Position numbers and translations under genes: made by a program. A DNA stretch of 16,491 nt from an uncultured Clostridia bacterium (GTDB lineage Bacteria; Bacillota_A; Clostridia; Oscillospirales; Oscillospiraceae), in assembly GCA_947166955.1 (NCBI GenBank), contig CAMVGI010000006.1, positions 1-16,491 on the forward strand. The letters are read 5' to 3'. Under the pieces are notes generated by a model, which was not told where the DNA came from, made no database searches, and worked only from the letters and a program-made list of their open reading frames with translations. Positions 15,216-16,491 of this stretch are shown here, in pieces (the stretch's first letter is position 1; each line of letters begins with the position of its first letter).

Positions 15216-15258
15216 TCGAAGCAAAAAAAAGGCTGCGGGAAAACAACCCTGCAAAATA

Positions 15259-15291
15259 CAAGAAACCGAGGCTCATCGCCTCGGTTTCTTG
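15259..15291. terminator. Bidirectional hairpin terminator
   Basis: A 14-bp perfect stem (CAAGAAACCGAGGC at 15259-15272 with its complement at 15278-15291) has the loop TCATC. CTTTAGG follows on plus and TATTTTGC on minus. It lies between the convergent chemoreceptor gene and the IS66-chimera gene. Confidence 0.9.
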
Positions 15292-15322
15292 CTTTAGGAT
15301 ACCCGTTGGGTCAAATTCCGCT

Positions 15323-15919
15323 TTACGCTTCATGCGCCGCAAAATCCTTATAGAGGGATTTCGCAAAGTCTCGCAAAAACGTCTGGTCTATTGAGTTGGA
15401 AAACATCATTTCATGGCTCTGGCCGTTTTCGTCCATGGAAAGCGCACCGTAAATCAGGATCTTCCCTGTGCGCGAAACGTCAAATGTCAGCCGGTTATAT
15501 CCGCCGCTCTTTCCTTCCAGTTCGACTTTGCCCTCCAGCGTCTCATATAATCTGTTCAGACCCTCCGCGAACGCAGCCAGCGAGGAAACGTCGGCGGGAA
15601 ATTCCGTTTCCGCGTAAAATCTGTAGCTTTTCACTCTGATGCGCAACATGCGGACGCTGGCAATGACAGCGGTTTCCATCTTCTTTGATGGAGCGGGAAG
15701 TTCAGCAAATACAGGCGCCACATTTTCTTCGCGCGGTGCTACCAAAAGCTCTTTGCTGGCAATTTGCAGGATCTCTCGTTCCCAGCGGTAGTACGTTTTG
15801 TATCCGACACCCTGCTCCGCGCACCAGGTACGTACGCTCTTCCCGCTGCTCCTGCACTCGGCCACCCGTGTGCGCCATTCTGCTAATCGCGCTTGATGCT
15901 TTGCCTCAGATGCATCCAT
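15323..15919 (-). CDS. Chimera: IS66 TnpA-like N-terminus fused to a WapI-like immunity domain
   Basis: A 198-residue in-frame fusion. Residues 1-50 (RLAEWRTRVAECRSSGKSVR, then WCAEQGVGYKTYYRWEREI) match the helix-turn-helix start of IS66 accessory protein TnpA, and the Pro-rich stretch to about residue 89 (APVFAELPAPSKK) fits the middle of that protein. The TnpA C-terminus is missing. From about residue 91 (MLRIRVKSYRFYAETEFPAD onward) the protein becomes a beta-rich unit ending TFLRDFAKSLYKDF, which resembles WapI-type contact-toxin immunity proteins (moderate confidence). An in-frame ATG at 15647-15649 could be the original start of that second part. AAGGGGG precedes the first ATG. The IS66 left end lies upstream, so the mobile element supplies promoter and N-terminus. 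No toxin gene is adjacent. Confidence 0.65.
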   Translation of the reverse strand: MDASEAKHQARLAEWRTRVAECRSSGKSVRTWCAEQGVGYKTYYRWEREILQIASKELLVAPREENVAPVFAELPAPSKKMETAVIASVRMLRIRVKSYRFYAETEFPADVSSLAAFAEGLNRLYETLEGKVELEGKSGGYNRLTFDVSRTGKILIYGALSMDENGQSHEMMFSNSIDQTFLRDFAKSLYKDFAAHEA

Positions 15920-16026
15920 CTCATTTGCCCCCTTCGTGAGAAGTCCCGAGAATTCTCGCGAATTCTCGGAAACAGTATCTCACAAAATCGGGCTTGCTTC
16001 TATCCGCCGCCGGAGTTGACGCTTAC
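15649..16026 (-). mobile_element. Left-end remnant of an IS66-family insertion sequence
   Basis: On the minus strand the element seems to start at GTAAGCGTCAACTCCGG (16026 downward), which has the GTAAGCG start typical of IS66 terminal repeats, about 107 bases before tnpA. Only the first ~90 codons of tnpA remain; tnpB, tnpC and the right terminal repeat are absent. The inner boundary near 15649 is inferred from the change in protein type. Confidence 0.6.
15946..15969. repeat. Perfect inverted repeat in the IS66 leader
   Basis: CCGAGAATTC and GAATTCTCGG are exact complements around TCGC, giving a 10-bp hairpin or operator 27 bases before the tnpA-like ATG. Its place between the terminal repeat and the ribosome site suggests it controls expression of the element. 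Confidence 0.7.
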
Positions 16027-16039
16027 CGCTTGAGCTTCG

Positions 16040-16059
16040 AAATGGCGGAACCGCCATTT
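16040..16059. repeat. Short perfect inverted repeat outside the IS66 end
   Basis: AAATGGCGG and CCGCCATTT are exact complements separated by AA, 14 bases beyond the IS66 terminal sequence. No T-run follows directly. It may be a hairpin in flanking DNA that attracted the insertion. Confidence 0.5.
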
Positions 16060-16093
16060 TGGACAGCAATTTGAAAATAGCCAAATGACAAGG

Positions 16094-16119
16094 CAGGGAC
16101 GGCAACTAAGCCGTCCCTG
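16094..16119 (+). terminator. Hairpin terminator
   Basis: CAGGGACGGC and GCCGTCCCTG form a 10-bp stem with loop AACTAA. A T-rich tail (TTTCCTTCTGTTTT) follows on the plus strand only. No plus-strand gene in the window precedes it; in the minus direction it follows the GNAT gene stop by 66 bases and may serve that gene. The stretch 15920-16184 otherwise holds only the IS66 leader and these hairpins. Confidence 0.65.
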
Positions 16120-16184
16120 TTTCCTTCTGTTTTGCTTTTTGACGCCGGGGGCCTCCGTGATTCTGGGTTCCCTCCGCCGCGTCT

Positions 16185-16491
16185 CTAACGCATCCTCTTC
16201 TCAAACCGGAACATCCCGTCCGGAAACTGCTCGTCCAATTCCCGCGCCGCATCGATTTCGTTGGGATCGGGATGATGGCTGTTGTAGAACTCCACAATGT
16301 GAAAGCCGCAGCGGTTGACGTAGAAGTGGATGTTCCGCTGCTCAAAATACGGCGTCACCGTCTCCCAGACTGTCACCTCCGGGTGCAGCTTTTCGACAGC
16401 GCACCACGCCGCGTAGCCAACGCCCTTGCTGTGGATGCGCGGGGAAACGAACAGAATATCCAGATCGCCGCGTTCGCCGTCTGTCTTGACG
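16185..16491 (-). CDS. GNAT-family acetyltransferase, C-terminal part (runs off the window)
   Basis: The last 101 residues of a minus-strand gene; the start lies beyond the window end. DLDILFVSPRIHSKGVGYAA has the strand-then-GxG/A acetyl-CoA loop of GNAT enzymes, followed by helix WCAVEKLHPEV and the motif-B segment TPYFEQRNIHFYVNRCGFHI (F-Y-x-x-x-GF). The C-terminal tail (about 30 residues, with NSHHPDPNEIDAARELDE) is an extension seen in some clostridial GNATs. Substrate unknown. It is only distantly similar to the GNAT protein at 12870-13307. Confidence 0.85.
   Translation of the reverse strand, partial: VKTDGERGDLDILFVSPRIHSKGVGYAAWCAVEKLHPEVTVWETVTPYFEQRNIHFYVNRCGFHIVEFYNSHHPDPNEIDAARELDEQFPDGMFRFEKRMR

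Noticed and set aside
13848..15254. A 468-residue open frame on the minus strand
   Set aside because: It is antisense to the chemoreceptor, with Leu/Arg/Asp-rich low-complexity content; the plus strand has the canonical chemoreceptor hairpin tip.
1..16491. CRISPR arrays, tRNA or rRNA genes, prophage genes
   Set aside because: I looked for regularly spaced direct repeats, tRNA-like cloverleaf sequences and rRNA sequence and found none; no phage structural or integrase genes are present.

Overview
The window is GC-rich, tightly packed bacterial DNA. It carries S-layer homology (SLH) proteins, GGAGG-type ribosome binding sites, hairpin terminators shared between convergent genes, a Nif11-type leader peptide, and sensory proteins typical of Clostridia. 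I infer a high-GC, gut-type Firmicute (Oscillospirales or similar). This rests on protein character only, as no rRNA or tRNA is present.

Left part (1-1434): the tail of an unknown secreted-type protein, then a minus-strand pair of a MarR-type repressor and a one-cluster ferredoxin. Their near-consensus promoter is bracketed by two matching inverted repeats, which implies self-repression. Next come two short head-to-head remnants of two-component (HPt/hybrid kinase) genes. Centre-left (1435-8092): a membrane GGDEF protein with 7TM and GAF regions, a short secreted protein with a partial SLH repeat, and a minus-strand three-gene operon. The operon encodes a 1046-residue exported protein with a predicted papain-like peptidase region and SLH repeats, a YbjQ-like protein and a glutamine-rich protein.

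Centre-right (8326-10060): a two-gene plus-strand module pairing a MIDAS-type VWA protein with a macrodomain protein that has an extra C-terminal helical region. After a shared terminator comes a small minus-strand gene with a double-glycine, Nif11-like leader whose first part lies in another frame, as if split by a one-base shift.

Right part (10682-16491): a second GGDEF protein with two periplasmic-binding-protein domains, a GNAT acetyltransferase, a methyl-accepting chemotaxis protein, an IS66 left-end remnant whose tnpA is fused in frame to a WapI-like immunity domain, and the 3' part of a second GNAT gene.

The common theme is sensing and surface biology: two diguanylate cyclases with different sensors, one chemoreceptor and cell-wall-anchored proteins. 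The most unusual items are the VWA-macrodomain pair, the split leader-peptide gene and the transposase-immunity chimera.
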